Source: Flammeovirga kamogawensis
GTDB taxonomy: Bacteria > Bacteroidota > Bacteroidia > Cytophagales > Flammeovirgaceae
Direction of reading: 5' to 3'
Length of the DNA stretch: 64,000 bases
Assembly: GCF_018736065.1 (NCBI RefSeq)
Contig: NZ_CP076128.1
Coordinates: forward strand, 372,001 to 436,000
Made by a program: the position numbers and the translations under genes. Of the stretch, positions 27,049 through 36,572 are shown in pieces (within the stretch, counting starts at the first letter, position 1; every line of letters begins with the position of its first letter). Under the pieces are notes generated by a model. The model was not told the DNA's origin. It was given only the letters and a program-made list of their open reading frames with translations, and ran no database searches.

Positions 27049-30048
27049 GTGTACATTAACTCTTGGTTATTATTAGGATTCTTTTTGATTCTAGTAATAT
27101 TAATTGTTGTGGTTTTTATTCAATTTATTCGATTAAAAAACCAAGCGCAGAAGACATATGTTAAGAGTGTTAGAAATTTTAAGATGTTAAGTCTTTTAAT
27201 GGAGAACTCTCATGATGTGATTTTTTCTGTTGATACAAATTTCAACTATTTAGCATTTAATAATGCTCATGTCGATACAATGAAATCCGTTTATGGATGC
27301 CAGATTGAACTTGGGAATAACATTCTTAAATACATGAAGGTAAATAACGACGATGAAATAGCGAAAGATGATATTACAAGAGCAATTAATGGTGAAGTTT
27401 ATTCGGTAATCCGTTCATATGGCGATGAAGAAAAACACCAAAGAGCACATTTTGAGGCAACTTATACACCAATTAGATCAGAGAATAATATTATAACAGG
27501 CGTTTCTGTAGTTGTAAGAGATGTTACAGAGCAATATAATTCCCAAGAGAACCTTAAAAGAAGTGAGAGAAAGTATAAAATGCTTTTTCATTATAATTAT
27601 TTAGGAGCACTTATTATTTTAAACGGACGAATTGTTGATGCAAATGACACAGCAATGAGTTTATTAGGGTTAGAGATGCATGAACTCCTGGGAATGTCAT
27701 TAGACGAAGTTTTTATTAACCTTACTGATAACCCATTAAAGGAAAAACGTATAATTCATTATTATAATAATGGAAAGAAAATCTTTATTCTTAGAGAAGA
27801 AGTTATTGGCGATCAGAAAGATCCTCAAAACATTCTTTTTATAGAAGATGTAACCGAAAAAAATAAAGCCGAAAAAGAATTAATTCGAGTTAATAACCAA
27901 GCAAAAGTATTACTTGAAAGTGCTAAAAGTTACATTTTTTCAGTTGATGTAAATTACGGAATTGTATTTTTTAATACTAGATTTTCATCACTTATGGAAA
28001 GTGAATATGGGATTTCTGTTAAAGTAGGTGATAAAATAAACGGTCCAAAATATCATGAATTTTTCTATAAGTTCAGAGAGAATTTTGAACGAGCATTTAC
28101 AAATAGAAGAATGTTTGAGCTTGAATTTAAATTAAATCAAGAAATTTATCTTCAATCTGTATTTTCACCATTATTAAATGAAAAAAATGAGATTTATGGC
28201 CTTGCGATTTACAATATTGACATCACAAAAAATAAAAAACACGAAACACAGATTTATCAATTAAACTCTTCATTAGAGCAAAAAGTACAAGAAAGAACAC
28301 AAGAATTACAACAGCAAAGAGTAAAACTTGATTTAGCATTAAGTGCAGCTGATGTTGGTACATGGTCGTATTTATTGAACGATATATTTTTATGTGATTC
28401 TAGATTTCTTGAAATCTTTGGTCTCAATTCAATTACTTATACAATTCATGATTTCCTGAAATTTGTTGATGCATCAGATGTTAAGAAAGTAAATGATGTT
28501 GTCAAAAAGGTAAGTGCAGGAAAGGTGACAGATATTGATTTATCTTTTAAGATTAATCATCCATCGAAGAATATTCAATATCTGCAGATTTTCGGTAAAT
28601 CACGTTTGAATTCGGGAGTTTATGAAATGAATGGTGTATGTTGGAACTTAACATCTCAAAAAAATATTGAACAAGAACTTGAGTTTGCTAAAAATGAAGC
28701 TGTCAAATCAAGTGCTGCAAAGAGTTTATTTTTAGCAAATATATCACATGAAATTCGCTCCCCATTGAATGCCATTATTGGTCTAAGTAACATTTTATAT
28801 AAAAAGTTCGAAGACACCAATCAATCTGCTGAATTTATTGAACAACTAAAATATATTTATTTCAATGGTGAATATTTATCAGAATTGATCAATAACATTC
28901 TAGATTTCTCAAGAATTGATGCTGGGAAGATGTCTATTTCAATGGAAAAAGTTGAAATTATCAACTTGATCAGAATGATTGTTAAAGTACATGAGTTTTC
29001 ATCTGTAGAAAGAGGTATTTATATTAACCTCGAATTTGATAAAAGTGTTCCAGAAGTATTTCTAACTGATAAAACCAAGTTTAGACAAATTTTGACTAAC
29101 CTTTTGACTAACGCAATCAAGTTTACAAAAGATAAAACAGATATTGTTGTAAAGGTGAAATCTGAAAATAATAATTTCATTTTTTCTGTAGAAGATCACG
29201 GTATTGGTATCCCAAAAGACAAACTAAATGTAATTTTTGATTCTTTTGAACAGGCAGATAAGTCAGTTACAAGGAAATTTGGTGGTACTGGTTTAGGATT
29301 AGCAATTTCTAAAAGAATGACAGAAATGCTAAATGGAACTATATCAGTAGAGAGTAAAGAGGGTAGAGGTACTATTTTTACTATTGAATTACCTGTTAAA
29401 GAATCAAAGTTAAAACCAACGGGAAAGGAACATATATTAGATGTAGAGCCTGTATTCCAAACAGAGGACATTGTTTTAGTTGTGGAGGATAATAAAATGA
29501 ATCAGTTTATGATGAAAGCATTATTTAAACAATTAAACCTATCTATAGAAATTGCAGAAAATGGAGAAGATGCTATTCAAAAAATTAAATCAAAAAAATA
29601 TAATTTGATATTAATGGATATTCATATGCCAATAATGGGAGGAATTTCTGCAGCTAAGATAATACGTCAAGAGTTAAAAGAAACAGAAGTTCCTATTGTA
29701 GCTTTAACTGCAGATGCATATTGGGATAAAAGATTTAAAGCTTTTGCTGTAGGAATGAACGATTATCTCACTAAGCCTATAAATAGAGCTGAGTTATTGA
29801 ATATTTTATCTAAATATTTAATTAAGGATAAAGATTTACCTAAAAATTATTTAGATCCAAATGTACATTCTGATCTAATAGATGAAATTAGAGCGGTGAC
29901 TGTAGATCAGAATATGACATCTGAAGCCAAGTTAAAACGACTGAAAAATATAAGTAATTTGCTTCAAGATTATGATACAGGTTTTGTGAAATATATTGAC
30001 CATTTATCAGAAGCTATTGCAAGTGAGAAAAAGGTCGATCTATTTTAA
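27049..30048 (+). CDS. hybrid sensor histidine kinase/response regulator
   Basis: 999 residues from a GTG start. One membrane helix near the N-terminus (residues 5-25) is followed by several PAS domains (about 45-165, 175-280, 285-395 and, after a coiled coil with EQKVQERTQELQQQ, 425-540). Then come HisKA with FLANISHEIRSPLNAI (His567), a HATPase with DHGIGIP and GTGLGLAISKRM, and a C-terminal receiver (about 815-935) with phosphoacceptor Asp857 in LILMDIHMP. It ends with a short helical tail. It lies 24 nt after nuoN and its stop overlaps that of the convergent ABC1 gene. The signal is unknown; intracellular PAS sensing, perhaps redox, is inference. Confidence 0.92.
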   Translation: MYINSWLLLGFFLILVILIVVVFIQFIRLKNQAQKTYVKSVRNFKMLSLLMENSHDVIFSVDTNFNYLAFNNAHVDTMKSVYGCQIELGNNILKYMKVNNDDEIAKDDITRAINGEVYSVIRSYGDEEKHQRAHFEATYTPIRSENNIITGVSVVVRDVTEQYNSQENLKRSERKYKMLFHYNYLGALIILNGRIVDANDTAMSLLGLEMHELLGMSLDEVFINLTDNPLKEKRIIHYYNNGKKIFILREEVIGDQKDPQNILFIEDVTEKNKAEKELIRVNNQAKVLLESAKSYIFSVDVNYGIVFFNTRFSSLMESEYGISVKVGDKINGPKYHEFFYKFRENFERAFTNRRMFELEFKLNQEIYLQSVFSPLLNEKNEIYGLAIYNIDITKNKKHETQIYQLNSSLEQKVQERTQELQQQRVKLDLALSAADVGTWSYLLNDIFLCDSRFLEIFGLNSITYTIHDFLKFVDASDVKKVNDVVKKVSAGKVTDIDLSFKINHPSKNIQYLQIFGKSRLNSGVYEMNGVCWNLTSQKNIEQELEFAKNEAVKSSAAKSLFLANISHEIRSPLNAIIGLSNILYKKFEDTNQSAEFIEQLKYIYFNGEYLSELINNILDFSRIDAGKMSISMEKVEIINLIRMIVKVHEFSSVERGIYINLEFDKSVPEVFLTDKTKFRQILTNLLTNAIKFTKDKTDIVVKVKSENNNFIFSVEDHGIGIPKDKLNVIFDSFEQADKSVTRKFGGTGLGLAISKRMTEMLNGTISVESKEGRGTIFTIELPVKESKLKPTGKEHILDVEPVFQTEDIVLVVEDNKMNQFMMKALFKQLNLSIEIAENGEDAIQKIKSKKYNLILMDIHMPIMGGISAAKIIRQELKETEVPIVALTADAYWDKRFKAFAVGMNDYLTKPINRAELLNILSKYLIKDKDLPKNYLDPNVHSDLIDEIRAVTVDQNMTSEAKLKRLKNISNLLQDYDTGFVKYIDHLSEAIASEKKVDLF

Positions 30049-30063
30049 GAAAAATAGACCGAC
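30034..30063. terminator. bidirectional hairpin over two overlapping stop codons
   Basis: A 13-position stem with 12 pairs and an AAGA tetraloop. GTCGATCTATTTT pairs with AAAATAGACCGAC. The stop codons of the hybrid kinase (+) and the ABC1 kinase (-) overlap in the TTAA at 30045-30048, at the base of the loop. On the minus strand the stem is followed by CCTTTTTC, a good T-run; on the plus strand by TTTGTTT, a weaker one. Confidence 0.7.
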
Positions 30064-31367
30064 TTTGTTTCAATTGTAGCTTCTAATTGGTGTAATATTG
30101 AATACAAGCCAAAATAAGTTCTATTTAAATATAAACCATCTCTTTGTCCTCTAGGTTTCTTAGAAGATTTCATTAAGTTTTGGTTATCCTGGTTATCAGC
30201 AATAGCTGTTATTTCATTGAAATAACTTTCTTGACTAAAATCAAAAGGGGAACTATGAAATGGTCTTGATAAAATTTCAATCATTGAGCTAAACAAAGCG
30301 TCTAGTTTATTTTTATCTTCTTCAGTATCTGTGTCATAAATAAACCTCATATTAGAAAAAACCTGTTTTCTTTTCTCATCATTATTAAGGTTTTCTGGAA
30401 CCATCAAGTCAAAATAATTCTCATAGAAAGGCGAAGGAATCTCTTTAACACATCCAAAATCAATAATCCCGAGTAAGCCTTCTTTATTAATAATAAAATT
30501 ACCAGGGTGTGGGTCCGCATGAACTTCTTTTAAAGTATGAATTTGATGATCATAAAAATCCCAAAGAGCCTGCCCAACTTTATTTCTAATTTCTTGTGAA
30601 GGGTTTGTCTCTAAAAAATCTGGCAAGTGCATTCCGTCTAACCAATCCATTGTAAGGATTTTTTTAGAAGATAAATCTGGGTAGTAGTTTGGGAAAGTAA
30701 CGTTTTTGATATCTTTACAAGCACTTGTTATTTCTTGTGAGCGTTTAAGTTCCAAGTTATAATCAGTTTCAGAAAGTAGCATATTTTCTACTTCTTCCAT
30801 GTAATGTTCTACATCTTGTTCATTCAACCCCATCATTCTAACTGCAATGGGTTTTACCATTTTGAGGTCTGAACTTACGCTTTCAGCAACACCAGGGTAT
30901 TGTACTTTAACTGCATATTTTTGTCCATCTTTAACGGCTAAATGTACTTGTCCAATACTTGCAGCGTTAACAGCCTCTTTAGAAAACTCGTCAAAAATTT
31001 GATAAGGGGCTTTACCAAAAGCTTTCATAAATGTTTTATTAACTAAAGGTAAAGACAACGGAGGGGCTGAATATTGTGACATTTGAAATTTGTCTGTGTA
31101 TGCCTGAGGTAGCATATTTTTATCCATACTCATCATCTGAGCCACTTTCAATGCACTACCTTTAAGTTCGCTTAATGCGTCGTAAACATCTGCTGCATTT
31201 TCTTTATGTAACTCTTCCTTACCTTTATAATCAGCATCAACAACAGTTTTGGCGTAATGCTTTATGTAATTTGTTGACACCTTGGCACCAACTTTTACAA
31301 ATCTAGATACACGTTGAACACGGCTAGATGGTATACTTTTTTGAACTTTTTTGTTGATGTTTTCCAT
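30045..31367 (-). CDS. ABC1/UbiB (ADCK)-family atypical kinase
   Basis: 440 residues. Family landmarks are LKGSALKVAQMMSMDKNMLP (the KxGQ motif, here KVAQ with Ala for Gly), EAVNAASIGQVH (the Ala-rich loop), VKVQYPG with the nucleotide Lys, EVHADPHPGNFII and IDFGCVKE, which carries the metal-binding Asp. UbiB/COQ8 proteins bind nucleotide and support quinone lipid synthesis. Here the role is inferred to be in the membrane lipid or menaquinone pathway. The TetR-like gene ends 4 nt upstream, so the pair forms an operon. No transmembrane anchor is apparent. Confidence 0.88.
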   Translation of the reverse strand: MENINKKVQKSIPSSRVQRVSRFVKVGAKVSTNYIKHYAKTVVDADYKGKEELHKENAADVYDALSELKGSALKVAQMMSMDKNMLPQAYTDKFQMSQYSAPPLSLPLVNKTFMKAFGKAPYQIFDEFSKEAVNAASIGQVHLAVKDGQKYAVKVQYPGVAESVSSDLKMVKPIAVRMMGLNEQDVEHYMEEVENMLLSETDYNLELKRSQEITSACKDIKNVTFPNYYPDLSSKKILTMDWLDGMHLPDFLETNPSQEIRNKVGQALWDFYDHQIHTLKEVHADPHPGNFIINKEGLLGIIDFGCVKEIPSPFYENYFDLMVPENLNNDEKRKQVFSNMRFIYDTDTEEDKNKLDALFSSMIEILSRPFHSSPFDFSQESYFNEITAIADNQDNQNLMKSSKKPRGQRDGLYLNRTYFGLYSILHQLEATIETKSVYFS

Positions 31368-31371
31368 TGGG

Positions 31372-32010
31372 TTATTTTTGAAATAAAAACTTGACTAATG
31401 ATACTGCAGAATCAGCAAAATTAGGAGCCATGAGATCCATTATTAAATTTACACTTTTCTCGATAATTTCGTCGGTATTTTCTGCTTCATCTGATGTATC
31501 ATTAGCCCAATACTTTATTACTAACACCGCTTGTGCAAATATTAAGTTGCCATAATAATCAGAAATAAACATTCTAGACTCAATTTCTCCTGTTTCAATA
31601 GCTTCGTTTATGATTGTATTGAAGTGAGATAGAAAAACATTTTTTATTGCTGTTGATCTATCATCTACCATTTTTAACTCGAAAGGGGAGTGAATGTTTG
31701 AAGAAAAAACAAAGAATTCTTTTTGAGACTTTAAGATTTCTATCAAATTATAGAAGAAAGAAAGTGTTTTTTCCCTAGCTCCGTATTCTAAGTAATTAGG
31801 GTCTGATGCGGCATTGTTAAAAGCTATTTCAATACTATTAATCCATATAGAAGTCTCAAGCGCATTTAGCTCCTTTTCTGAATTATAAGTGATTGATTCT
31901 TCATTTATTAGCTCTTTGTCTATAAACTCAGAAAGTTCATTTGGACGCCTCTTATGTGAAGAAATAAAGTTGATATAAGATATTTCTATTTTTTTTGAAA
32001 AATTCTCCAT
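31372..32010 (-). CDS. TetR-like regulator upstream of the ABC1 kinase
   Basis: 212 residues, all alpha-helical. The layout follows a TetR protein: a short N-terminal bundle (residues 1-60) and a larger ligand/dimer domain with FFYNLIEILKSQKEFFVF and FISDYYGNLIFAQAVLVIKYW, as in the TetR_C domains found in Bacteroidota. The N-terminal helix-turn-helix is weak, since the expected recognition-helix pattern is replaced by RPNELSEFIDKELINEESITY. DNA binding is therefore uncertain. It overlaps no other gene and is followed after 4 nt by the kinase gene, a pairing I believe recurs in this phylum. Confidence 0.65.
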   Translation of the reverse strand: MENFSKKIEISYINFISSHKRRPNELSEFIDKELINEESITYNSEKELNALETSIWINSIEIAFNNAASDPNYLEYGAREKTLSFFYNLIEILKSQKEFFVFSSNIHSPFELKMVDDRSTAIKNVFLSHFNTIINEAIETGEIESRMFISDYYGNLIFAQAVLVIKYWANDTSDEAENTDEIIEKSVNLIMDLMAPNFADSAVSLVKFLFQK

Positions 32011-32090
32011 GAAGGTTAGGTATTTTAATTAATGTATGTTAATTTCATTCTTGAAGTTTGTTTGTTAGTTTAGTTTATTAAAGTGGAAGG

Positions 32091-32120
32091 AACCTCTGAT
32101 TTTCGGGGGTTTCTTTTTTT
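32091..32120 (+). terminator. orphan terminator-like hairpin in a divergent gap
   Basis: AACCTC pairs with GGGGTT (one wobble), after an 8-nt loop, and is followed by TTCTTTTTTT. The T-run exists only in the plus direction. The gap has no plus-strand gene before it: the TetR gene starts at 32010 on the minus strand and hemL at 32223 on the plus strand. Confidence 0.55.
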
Positions 32121-32163
32121 ATGTTTTAATAACAGTCATAAACAAACAGTATTCATCTATAAA

Positions 32164-32193
32164 TTGAGTATTTAAATTGATCTGTTAACTTTG
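32164..32193 (+). promoter_or_regulatory. promoter of hemL
   Basis: TAACTTTG at 32186-32193 matches the Bacteroidota -7 element TAnnTTTG exactly. TTG (ATTG) lies 19-20 bp upstream at 32164-32166 as a partial -33 box. Confidence 0.6.
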
Positions 32194-32222
32194 TAATCAT
32201 CGAAAACATTAATATTGATATC

Positions 32223-33515
32223 GTGAATAACAAACGAAGTGCTGATTTGTTCAGCAAAGCTCAAAATACAATTCCTGGTGGAGTAAACTCTCCTGTTAGA
32301 GCATTTAAGTCTGTAGGAGGAACACCATTATTTATAAAAAGTGCTAAAGGCGCGTATATCACAGACGAAGATAATAAGAGTTACTTAGAATTAATCAATT
32401 CTTGGGGCCCAATGATTCTTGGTCACGCACATCCAGCAATATTAGAGGCTGTTCAAGGTGCTGTAAATAATTCATTATCGTTTGGAGCTCCAACTTCAAA
32501 AGAAATTGATATTGCAGAGTTGATCTGTAGCATGGTGCCATCGATCGAAAAAGTTAGAATGGTAAACTCTGGTACAGAGGCAACAATGTCTGCAATACGT
32601 GTAGCAAGAGGTTATACTGGCAGGGATAAATTTATTAAAATAGAAGGATGCTATCATGGTCATGGCGATTCATTTTTAATTGCTGCAGGTAGTGGAGCAG
32701 TTACAATGGGTGTTCCAAATAGCCCAGGTGTCACGGAAGGTACAGCTAAAGATACTTTATTAGCTCCATATAATGATGTAGATAAAATTGAGCAATTAAT
32801 TGCTGAAAATAAAAATGAAATAGCTGCATTAATTATAGAACCTGTCCCTGGTAATATGGGATTAGTACTACCAACGAACGATTACTTAAAAAAGCTTAGA
32901 GAAATTTGCACTCGTGAAGGCATCATTTTGATATTTGATGAAGTTATGACAGGTTTCCGTTTAGCAAAGGGTGGTGCTCAGGAAGTATTTGATGTAACTC
33001 CAGATATGACTACTTTAGGAAAAATTATTGGAGGAGGAATGCCTGTTGGTGCTTACGGAGGTAAAGCAGAATTGATGGATTATGTAGCTCCTGCAGGCCC
33101 TGTTTATCAAGCAGGAACTTTATCAGGTAACCCAGTGGCAATGGCTGCAGGTTTAGCTATGCTTAATCATTTAAACGACAACCCTGCTGTTTATTCAGAT
33201 TTAGCTGCAAAAGGCAAAAAGTTAGCAGATGGAATTCAAGCTGCTTTAGATAGAAAGAATTTACCTTATAAAGTGACTCTTTTAGGTTCTATGGTATGCC
33301 TTTTCTTTACTGATAAAGAAGTAAATAATTTTGCTGATGCTCAAACTACTGATACTGAAAAGTTCGGTAAGTTTTTCCATGCAATGTTAGAAAATGGAGT
33401 ATACCTTCCACCATCACAATATGAAAGTTGGTTTATGTCTCAAGCATTAACTGATGAAAATTTAGATGAAATTATTGCTGCAGTTAATGCATCATTAGAT
33501 ACTGTAGAAGCTTAA
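32223..33515 (+). CDS. hemL: glutamate-1-semialdehyde 2,1-aminomutase
   Basis: 430 residues from a GTG start. It is a PLP enzyme that makes 5-aminolevulinate from glutamate-1-semialdehyde in the C5 route to haem. Motifs are [16 protein letters not shown] at the start, [37 protein letters not shown] and the PLP Lys in [18 protein letters not shown]. The length and motif order are normal. No other haem gene is adjacent. Confidence 0.96.
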   Translation: MNNKRSADLFSKAQNTIPGGVNSPVRAFKSVGGTPLFIKSAKGAYITDEDNKSYLELINSWGPMILGHAHPAILEAVQGAVNNSLSFGAPTSKEIDIAELICSMVPSIEKVRMVNSGTEATMSAIRVARGYTGRDKFIKIEGCYHGHGDSFLIAAGSGAVTMGVPNSPGVTEGTAKDTLLAPYNDVDKIEQLIAENKNEIAALIIEPVPGNMGLVLPTNDYLKKLREICTREGIILIFDEVMTGFRLAKGGAQEVFDVTPDMTTLGKIIGGGMPVGAYGGKAELMDYVAPAGPVYQAGTLSGNPVAMAAGLAMLNHLNDNPAVYSDLAAKGKKLADGIQAALDRKNLPYKVTLLGSMVCLFFTDKEVNNFADAQTTDTEKFGKFFHAMLENGVYLPPSQYESWFMSQALTDENLDEIIAAVNASLDTVEA

Positions 33516-33539
33516 TAGCTAAAGATTAAGTAATTGAGT

Positions 33540-33866
33540 ATGTCTAAAAAGAAAAAAAGACAATCTATAAAAAAAGAAGTTGCTGTTTGTGATACATTTA
33601 AATGGCAACATCTTTTTTTATATGGATTTCGATTAGAAAAATCTAAATGCCCTCAATGTAAAACACAACCAAATTTTTCGGATAGACAAAAGATGTTTAT
33701 TGATTTAGGTTTTGGTTTTATTTTCGCAGCCTTATTTGTTACATTGCCTAATATTTTGTTAATTTTTGGGTTTGACTTAGGGCAATTAGGTGCGTTCTTA
33801 ATAGTCGTTATTATTGTTCTTATTATCCGAGAATCTCTCATAAAATTATGGCCAACAAAAAAGTAG
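33540..33866 (+). CDS. small membrane protein with CPxC motif
   Basis: About 108 residues from the ATG at 33540 (the TTG at 33534 is an alternative). A lysine-rich N-terminus is followed by a Cys near residue 17 and a CPQC pair near 37, a possible zinc knuckle, then two hydrophobic helices at about 54-75 and 80-100 and a basic end. It is 24 nt after hemL and 20 nt before the subtilase ATG, so it is probably in the same transcript. I do not recognise the family; the two-helix layout could suit a membrane adaptor. Confidence 0.65.
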   Translation: MSKKKKRQSIKKEVAVCDTFKWQHLFLYGFRLEKSKCPQCKTQPNFSDRQKMFIDLGFGFIFAALFVTLPNILLIFGFDLGQLGAFLIVVIIVLIIRESLIKLWPTKK

Positions 33867-33886
33867 TTGGTAAATCACATACTATC

Positions 33887-35521
33887 ATGACAAATACATT
33901 AAAAACAATTTTACTTGCTGGTGCATTAGTCAGTCAAGTGTCATTAAGCGTAAACGCACAAGAAGATCCTTTAAAAGGAGCTCCAGAAAATTGGTTCAAC
34001 CTAAGCTATTCTCAAGATAATGTTTACGGAGTTGGAACAGAACAGGCTTACAATGAAGTCTTAAAAGGCAAAAAAAGTAAAAAAGTTGTCGTTGCTGTAA
34101 TTGACAGCGGAATAGATATCGACCATGAAGATTTAAAATCTGTAATTTGGGTTAACCCAAAGGAAATAGCAGGTAATGGTATCGATGATGATAAAAATGG
34201 CTATATCGACGATGTGAACGGGTGGAATTTTATTGGGGGTGAAGGAGGAACCTTTGTCAATGAAGAAAACCTAGAAGTTGCGCGTATGTATGGTACGTTG
34301 AGTAAAAAATATGAAGGTAAAGACGAGTCTGATATTTCAAAATCTGATAAAAAAGAATACAAGCTCTGGCTTGAAGTAAAAGAATCTTTTGAAACTGGAT
34401 TTGCTGAAGCACAAGAGAATCTAGAAAGATATGATTTTTTACTGCATCAATTTAAAAGAGGTAAAGCTTTATTTATGGCTTATTTTGATTTAGAATCAGA
34501 AGAAGAATTATTGGGAGCTTTAGAGACTCTAAAAACAGAAGATGAGACGCTTTCTGGATTGTCAGGTATGGTTACAGGCATGTTAAGTAGAGGTGTTACA
34601 GCAGAACGTATTCAAGAAGGAGTAGATTATTTTACAGATCAAGTAGAGTATAATTATAATCCAGATTTAAATACAAGAGAAATTGTTGGGGATGATATCA
34701 ATGACAAAAAACAAAAAATATACGGTAATAATAGCGTGACTGGTCCAGATGCAATGCATGGAACTCACGTTGCGGGTATTATTGGAGCTTCTAGAGGTAA
34801 CAACTTAGGTATTGAAGGAGTAGCTGATAATGTTGAAATTATGGTGATTAGAGCAGTGCCTAATGGAGACGAAAGAGATAAAGATGTTGCAAATGCAATT
34901 CGTTATGCCGTAGATAATGGTGCTAAAGTAATTAATATGAGCTTTGGCAAGCCTTTTTCTCCTTATAAATCAGATGTAGATGCGGCTGTAAAATATGCCG
35001 ATTCGAAAGGTGTTTTATTGATACATGCAGCAGGTAATGATAATAAAAATACTGACGTTGAAAGAAATTTCCCGAAGGATAAATATTTAAAAGGTGGAAC
35101 TGCTCGTAATTGGATTGAAGTAGGAGCATCAACTTGGCATATTGATGAAACATTACCAGCAACTTTTTCAAATTATGCTAAGAAAAATGTTGATTTGTTT
35201 GCTCCTGGTTATAATATTTATTCAACTGTTCCAGGTTCAGAATATCAGTCTTTAAATGGAACAAGTATGGCCTCTCCAGTAGTTGCAGGTTGTGCAGCTG
35301 TTTTAATGTCATATTACCCACATTTATCAGGAGCAACAGTTAAGAAGATCTTAATGAAAACTGTTACACCTTTAAAGAGTAAAGAGGTATTTAAGCCAGG
35401 GTATGAAAGTTTAGAGGAAGGAGAAGAACCAGAAACTGTAAAGTTTGGTACTCTATCAATAACAGGGGGTGTTATTAATTTATATGAAGCATGTAAATAT
35501 GCTGAGAAGATATCTAAGTAA
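33887..35521 (+). CDS. secreted subtilase (peptidase S8) with long D-H insertion
   Basis: 544 residues from the ATG at 33887, which gives a proper signal peptide ending near VNAQ; an ATG at 33848 would add 13 polar residues. The catalytic triad is Asp73 (AVIDSGIDIDH), His294 (MHGTHVAGI) and Ser460 (NGTSMASPVVAG). The Asp-His distance of about 220 residues is far larger than in subtilisin (about 30). The insert is helical and charged, with a Ca-site-like GNGIDDDKNGYIDD just after the Asp. No type IX sorting domain was seen at the C-terminus. It probably acts in the periplasm or outside the cell; substrates are unknown. Confidence 0.9.
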   Translation: MTNTLKTILLAGALVSQVSLSVNAQEDPLKGAPENWFNLSYSQDNVYGVGTEQAYNEVLKGKKSKKVVVAVIDSGIDIDHEDLKSVIWVNPKEIAGNGIDDDKNGYIDDVNGWNFIGGEGGTFVNEENLEVARMYGTLSKKYEGKDESDISKSDKKEYKLWLEVKESFETGFAEAQENLERYDFLLHQFKRGKALFMAYFDLESEEELLGALETLKTEDETLSGLSGMVTGMLSRGVTAERIQEGVDYFTDQVEYNYNPDLNTREIVGDDINDKKQKIYGNNSVTGPDAMHGTHVAGIIGASRGNNLGIEGVADNVEIMVIRAVPNGDERDKDVANAIRYAVDNGAKVINMSFGKPFSPYKSDVDAAVKYADSKGVLLIHAAGNDNKNTDVERNFPKDKYLKGGTARNWIEVGASTWHIDETLPATFSNYAKKNVDLFAPGYNIYSTVPGSEYQSLNGTSMASPVVAGCAAVLMSYYPHLSGATVKKILMKTVTPLKSKEVFKPGYESLEEGEEPETVKFGTLSITGGVINLYEACKYAEKISK

Positions 35522-35540
35522 TTATTCTTAAAAGATATTT

Positions 35541-35576
35541 AAAGCCCATTGCTGAAAAGTGATGGGCTTTATTTTT
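35541..35576. terminator. terminator between the subtilase and panC
   Basis: AAAGCCCAT pairs with ATGGGCTTT around a 12-nt loop, followed by ATTTTTA. It sits between the convergent subtilase and panC genes, with the better T-run in the plus direction. Confidence 0.8.
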
Positions 35577-35584
35577 ATATTAAC

Positions 35585-36442
35585 TTATTCAACTAATAAA
35601 TTATCTATCAATCTAACTTTTCCTAAATGAGCTGCTATAACAATTGCATACGATTTAGGAGTGCAATTTTCATTAACAGGTTTTAAATCAGAAGAATTTA
35701 CTATGTCCAGGTACTCTAAATGGAAAGAATGGTTTTTATGGAAATTTGAAATACCCCATTCCAACACTTCTTTTGGTGTTTCTAGATTTGAAATTTTTTC
35801 TTTCATCTCTGAAATTATAGAAAATATAAATGGTGCAATTGCTCTTTCTTCTTTCGTTAACCTAAGGTTTCTAGAAGACATTGCTAATCCATCGTTTTCT
35901 CTTACGGTAGGAACACCTATAATTTCAATACCAAAAGAAAGATCAGTTGCCATTTTTCTGATAATTAGAAACTGTTGTAAATCTTTCAAACCAAAATAGG
36001 CCTTCATTGGACTTACCATATGAAAAAGTTTACTAACAACTATACCAACACCATTAAAATGTCCAGGCCTAAAAGCTCCTTCTAATTGATTTTCAATTTC
36101 TCCAAAATTAAATCCACAAATGTCATTTTGTTTAACGCCTTTCGGATACATTTCTTCAACTGAAGGTAAAAAGACAACGTGACATCCTGCACTCTCTAAT
36201 AATGCAAAATCTTCTTCATGTTTAACAGGATAATGTTTTAAGTCTATTGCATTATTGAATTGTGTTGGATTAACAAAAATACTGCAAATTGTGATGTCGT
36301 TTTCTTTGTTTGATTGTCGGATTAATGTTAAGTGTCCCTCATGTAAAGCACCCATTGTCGGAACAAAACCGATCGTTTTTTTTGAAAATTTGCAATTATT
36401 GACAAATTTTTTCAAAGTACTAACTGTGTTAAAAACGTCCAT
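35585..36442 (-). CDS. panC: pantothenate synthetase
   Basis: 285 residues. It joins pantoate and beta-alanine with ATP to form pantothenate for CoA synthesis. Motifs are GFVPTMGALHEGHLTLIRQS with the HxGH nucleotide site, SIFVNPTQF, FRPGHFNGVGIVVSKLFH and the KMSKS-like MSSRN. The gene is divergent from the glycogen synthase-like gene, an arrangement I recall as common in Bacteroidota. panB and panD are not in the window. Confidence 0.96.
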   Translation of the reverse strand: MDVFNTVSTLKKFVNNCKFSKKTIGFVPTMGALHEGHLTLIRQSNKENDITICSIFVNPTQFNNAIDLKHYPVKHEEDFALLESAGCHVVFLPSVEEMYPKGVKQNDICGFNFGEIENQLEGAFRPGHFNGVGIVVSKLFHMVSPMKAYFGLKDLQQFLIIRKMATDLSFGIEIIGVPTVRENDGLAMSSRNLRLTKEERAIAPFIFSIISEMKEKISNLETPKEVLEWGISNFHKNHSFHLEYLDIVNSSDLKPVNENCTPKSYAIVIAAHLGKVRLIDNLLVE

Positions 36443-36505
36443 TATAGGGGTTGTTTTTTAAAAAATAAATTATTAAGTAAATATGTAAATTTAAGTTAGT
36501 TTGCT

Positions 36506-36525
36506 ACTTAAAGTTGAATTTAAGT
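36506..36525. promoter_or_regulatory. inverted repeat over the -33 region
   Basis: ACTTAAA and TTTAAGT form a perfect 7-bp inverted repeat with a 6-bp spacer that includes the GTTG -33-like box. Two direct copies of AATTTAAGTTAG/AATTTAAGTAAG, 30 bp apart, also fall here. It could be an operator for the glycogen synthase-like gene or for the divergent panC gene; no regulator is known. Confidence 0.35.
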
Positions 36526-36544
36526 AAGTTCTTCCGTACTTTTG
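36513..36544 (+). promoter_or_regulatory. promoter of the glycogen synthase-like gene
   Basis: TACTTTTG at 36537-36544 is a full match to TAnnTTTG. A -33-like GTTG at 36513-36516 is 20 bp upstream. The gene start is 28 nt further on. Confidence 0.65.
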
Positions 36545-36572
36545 CGTAGAAAAGGTGTAAATACGGTAGAAT

